14,402 nucleotides of DNA from positions 1 to 14,402 of the forward strand of contig JBFMCN010000089.1 of the NCBI GenBank assembly GCA_040754475.1. The letters run 5' to 3'. This document shows, piece by piece, positions 13,021-14,402 of this stretch; the first letter of the stretch is position 1, and each line of letters begins with the position of its first letter. Source of the DNA: JAJPHY01 sp040754475 (GTDB lineage: Bacteria > Actinomycetota > UBA4738 > HRBIN12). The notes below the pieces were generated by a model. The model was not told where the DNA came from and did not search any database. It saw nothing but the letters and a program-made list of their open reading frames with translations. Made by a program: the position numbers and the translations under genes.

Positions 13021-13583
13021 CCGCTCGCGAGCCATTCGCGGTCGAGGATCGCACAGACGAGCTCGCTCTGCCATTCGCCCTTCACGTGCTCGTTCTCGAC
13101 CAAGCGCGCCTCCAGGCGCATCCCCAGCTTCTCGAGAACGCGGGCCGATGCTGCGTTCCAAGCCTCGAGCCGGCCCACCACGCGGTGCAGCTGCAAATCC
13201 TCGAACGCCACTCGGAGAGGCGGGCGAGCCGCTTCGGTCGCGTACCCGCGACCGTGATGGTCTGGGCGGAAGATGAAGCCGATCTCGCCCTGTCGGTGCT
13301 CCCGGCTGACCCACTTGAGGAGGACGTCGCCGATCACCCGATCCGTGACCTCGAGCACGACAGCGAGCGCGAGCACGTCCCCTTCCGAACGGATCGCCGC
13401 GCTCGCGGTCTTCTGCTCGAGGGTAGTGCGAACCTCGGCCTCGGTCTGCGCGTCCCAGTAGAGGTGGCGGGCCACGTCCGGTCGAGAACGCATCGCGAAC
13501 AGCGCGTCGAAGTCCCCGGCCGTGTACGCGCGCAGCAGCAGTCTCTCGGTCTCCAGCGGAGCGCTCAGCTCGAACCCGCTCAC
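13017..13583 (-). CDS. GNAT acetyltransferase, RimJ/RimL type
   Basis: A 188-residue GNAT protein that transfers acetyl from acetyl-CoA to an amine. It begins with the RimJ/RimL-like LSAPLETERLLLRAYTAGDFDALF (6-29). The acetyl-CoA loop is RPDHHGRGYATEA (106-118), and later comes AWNAASARVLEKLGM (141-155), the standard helix carrying the conserved Asn and Ser. The substrate may be a ribosomal protein N-terminus, another protein or a small amine; sequence does not decide. The GTG at 13581-13583 is selected because AAGGAGA lies exactly 6 nt upstream on the minus strand and the conserved domain begins there, although the frame is open for another 450 bp. It is co-transcribed with the small membrane protein and divergent from the AAC(2')-like gene, 123 bp away. 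Confidence 0.9.
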   Translation of the reverse strand: MSGFELSAPLETERLLLRAYTAGDFDALFAMRSRPDVARHLYWDAQTEAEVRTTLEQKTASAAIRSEGDVLALAVVLEVTDRVIGDVLLKWVSREHRQGEIGFIFRPDHHGRGYATEAARPPLRVAFEDLQLHRVVGRLEAWNAASARVLEKLGMRLEARLVENEHVKGEWQSELVCAILDREWLASG

Positions 13584-13589
13584 GCGCGA

Positions 13590-13596
13590 TCTCCTT
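13590..13596 (-). promoter_or_regulatory. Shine-Dalgarno fixing the GNAT start
   Basis: AAGGAGA on the minus strand, 6 nt before the GTG at 13583. It decides that start over several in-frame upstream codons. Confidence 0.7.
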
Positions 13597-13706
13597 CCAA
13601 TGTGCCGGCGATTCCAGGTTCCGCGTGCCCTGCCCGCCCCACGCCGGGGCGCGAGCGCGTTTCGTGGATCTCGGTCGGCTGTGCAACCCCCCGGTGCCGT
13701 GCCGGC

Positions 13707-14249
13707 GTGCCGATCGTAAGACGAGTTGCGAGTGAGCAGCTTCGCCCCGAGGAGGTGGCCGTCCTCGGTGAGCTGTTCGACGCGGCGTGGCGGGACAAGT
13801 CGAGCCGGTTCACCCAGGAGGATCTCGAACACGCCTTCGGAGGCATCCACTTCCTGCTCGAGGAGGGCGGGAGGATCCTTTCCCATGCGGCGGTCGTGGA
13901 ACGGGAGCTGCACACAGGCGAGCACCGGCTGCGGACCGGCTACGCTGGAGCCGTGGCGACTTGGCCTGCTCATCAGCGACGCGGCTACGGCACCGCCGTC
14001 ATGCTCGAGGTCGATGAGCATGTGGACCGGACCTTCCAACTCGGCGCTCTCGAGACCGGCTTCCCCGCCTTCTACGAACGCCTGGAGTGGGTGAAGTGGA
14101 GGGGGCCGATGTTCGCTCGGACCGACCTTGGCCCTATCCGAACCACTCTGGAGGACGGAAGGGTCCTCGTTCGCCTCACGCCCTCATCTCCCCGTCTGGA
14201 CCTCTCGGCTCCGATCAGCTGCGAGTGGCGGTCCGGAGACGTCTGGTAG
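13707..14249 (+). CDS. Aminoglycoside 2'-N-acetyltransferase-like GNAT (AAC(2')-I type)
   Basis: A 180-residue GNAT that from memory aligns along nearly its whole length with mycobacterial AAC(2')-I enzymes (about 181 residues). Shared blocks are FGGIH (44-48), ILSHAAVVER (57-66), LRTGY (75-79), the acetyl-CoA loop QRRGYG (90-95), TFQLGAL (109-115), and the very characteristic end CEWRSGDVW (172-180). AAC(2')-I enzymes acetylate the 2'-amino group of gentamicin, tobramycin and related drugs, and in mycobacteria are intrinsic chromosomal genes that may also have a housekeeping role. Acidic residues reported to contact the drug seem changed: the Glu after GY is Gly81, and the Asp near residue 35 is replaced. 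Resistance is therefore plausible but not assured. The start is the GTG giving PIVRRV; no ribosome site or -10 box is convincing. Confidence 0.85.
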   Translation: MPIVRRVASEQLRPEEVAVLGELFDAAWRDKSSRFTQEDLEHAFGGIHFLLEEGGRILSHAAVVERELHTGEHRLRTGYAGAVATWPAHQRRGYGTAVMLEVDEHVDRTFQLGALETGFPAFYERLEWVKWRGPMFARTDLGPIRTTLEDGRVLVRLTPSSPRLDLSAPISCEWRSGDVW

Positions 14250-14268
14250 GCGCCGGGGCAGGGGCTCC

Positions 14269-14299
14269 GGCTGAGGGAGTTCCCAGGAAGCTCTCAGCC
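14269..14299. terminator. Hairpin after the AAC(2')-like gene, possible bidirectional terminator
   Basis: GGCTGAG (14269-14275) pairs with CTCAGCC (14293-14299), and the stem can extend by a G-T and a G-C pair. The loop is about 13 nt and no T-run follows. Its place between two apparently convergent genes fits termination. Confidence 0.4.
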
Positions 14300-14402
14300 C
14301 CGTCCCAGCTTCGCCTGCTTCACTGGGGCCAGTGGTGCGAGGAGTGCGCGGTGCGCGTTGGGGGAGGTCGGCATCCAGTACGCTCGGGGGGGGGAGCCGG
14401 CA
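14294..14402 (-). CDS. Possible C-terminus of a gene entering from the right edge
   Basis: On the minus strand a frame open from the window edge reads 35 residues, including YWMPTSPNAHRALLAP and ending VKQAKLGRG, to a TGA at 14294-14296. Codon third positions are mostly G or C, as in true genes here. It is too short to assign. A run of nine G at 14386-14394 lies within it, so the frame upstream of that run could be wrong if the run length is miscalled. Confidence 0.35.
   Translation of the reverse strand, partial: AGSPPRAYWMPTSPNAHRALLAPLAPVKQAKLGRG

Noticed and set aside
12781..13686. A 301-codon extension of the small membrane protein
   Set aside because: Everything upstream of about 13035 is antisense-frame noise over the GNAT gene; the ATGA overlap gives a natural short start.
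1..14402. Mobile element, defence island, CRISPR array or tRNA
   Set aside because: No transposase, integrase, terminal repeats, regularly spaced direct repeats or cloverleaf were seen. The adenosine deaminase-type enzyme is a normal metabolic type and not evidence of a defence system.

Overview
This is about 14.4 kb of high-GC, strongly GC3-biased DNA that looks like the chromosome of an actinobacterium (Actinomycetota), probably an environmental one. The support is the codon use, frequent GTG starts, an actinobacterial-type Fpg/Nei glycosylase, a CGNR zinc-finger regulator, an MMPL transporter, an AAC(2')-I-like acetyltransferase, and many -10-like TANNNT boxes placed 5-9 nt before start codons with no Shine-Dalgarno (leaderless architecture). 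I see no rRNA, tRNA, CRISPR array, insertion sequence or phage gene.

Layout. 1-181 (+): C-terminus of an unidentified protein. 228-716 (-): small secreted lipoprotein. 808-2202 (+): PLP-dependent group II decarboxylase. 2281-3114 (+): Fpg/Nei-type DNA glycosylase. 3186-4196 (+): adenosine-deaminase-family enzyme. 4218-5015 (-): winged-helix/AlkZ-related-like protein, divergent from 5156-5701 (+), a CGNR zinc-finger regulator; a 33-bp near-perfect palindrome lies between them. 5745-7253 (+): second, divergent PLP decarboxylase. 7260-9881 (-): MMPL/RND-type transporter. 10194-10886 (+): acetoacetate-decarboxylase-like protein. 10915-11247 (-): one-pass membrane protein with a SHOCT-like tail. 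11405-11845 and 11864-12763 (+): a hotdog thioesterase-like protein and a 3-hydroxyacyl-CoA dehydrogenase, a likely two-gene operon. 12781-13020 and 13017-13583 (-): small membrane protein translationally coupled (ATGA) behind a RimJ/RimL-type GNAT. 13707-14249 (+): AAC(2')-I-like acetyltransferase. 14294-14402 (-): possible C-terminus of another gene.

The genes are mostly single transcription units of unrelated function, not one obvious pathway. Plausible functional groups are DNA-base/nucleoside chemistry (glycosylase, deaminase, AlkZ-related-like protein), amine formation (two decarboxylases), and acyl-CoA/beta-keto-acid chemistry (ADC-like, hotdog, hydroxyacyl-CoA dehydrogenase).

The more unusual signals are regulatory: repeated leaderless -10 boxes, and perfect or near-perfect palindromes in divergent intergenic regions. 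Several enzymes also show substitutions at residues that are normally catalytic or substrate-binding. I did not find a clear new multi-gene system; the best candidates are the CGNR regulator with its palindrome and the variant AAC(2')-like enzyme.
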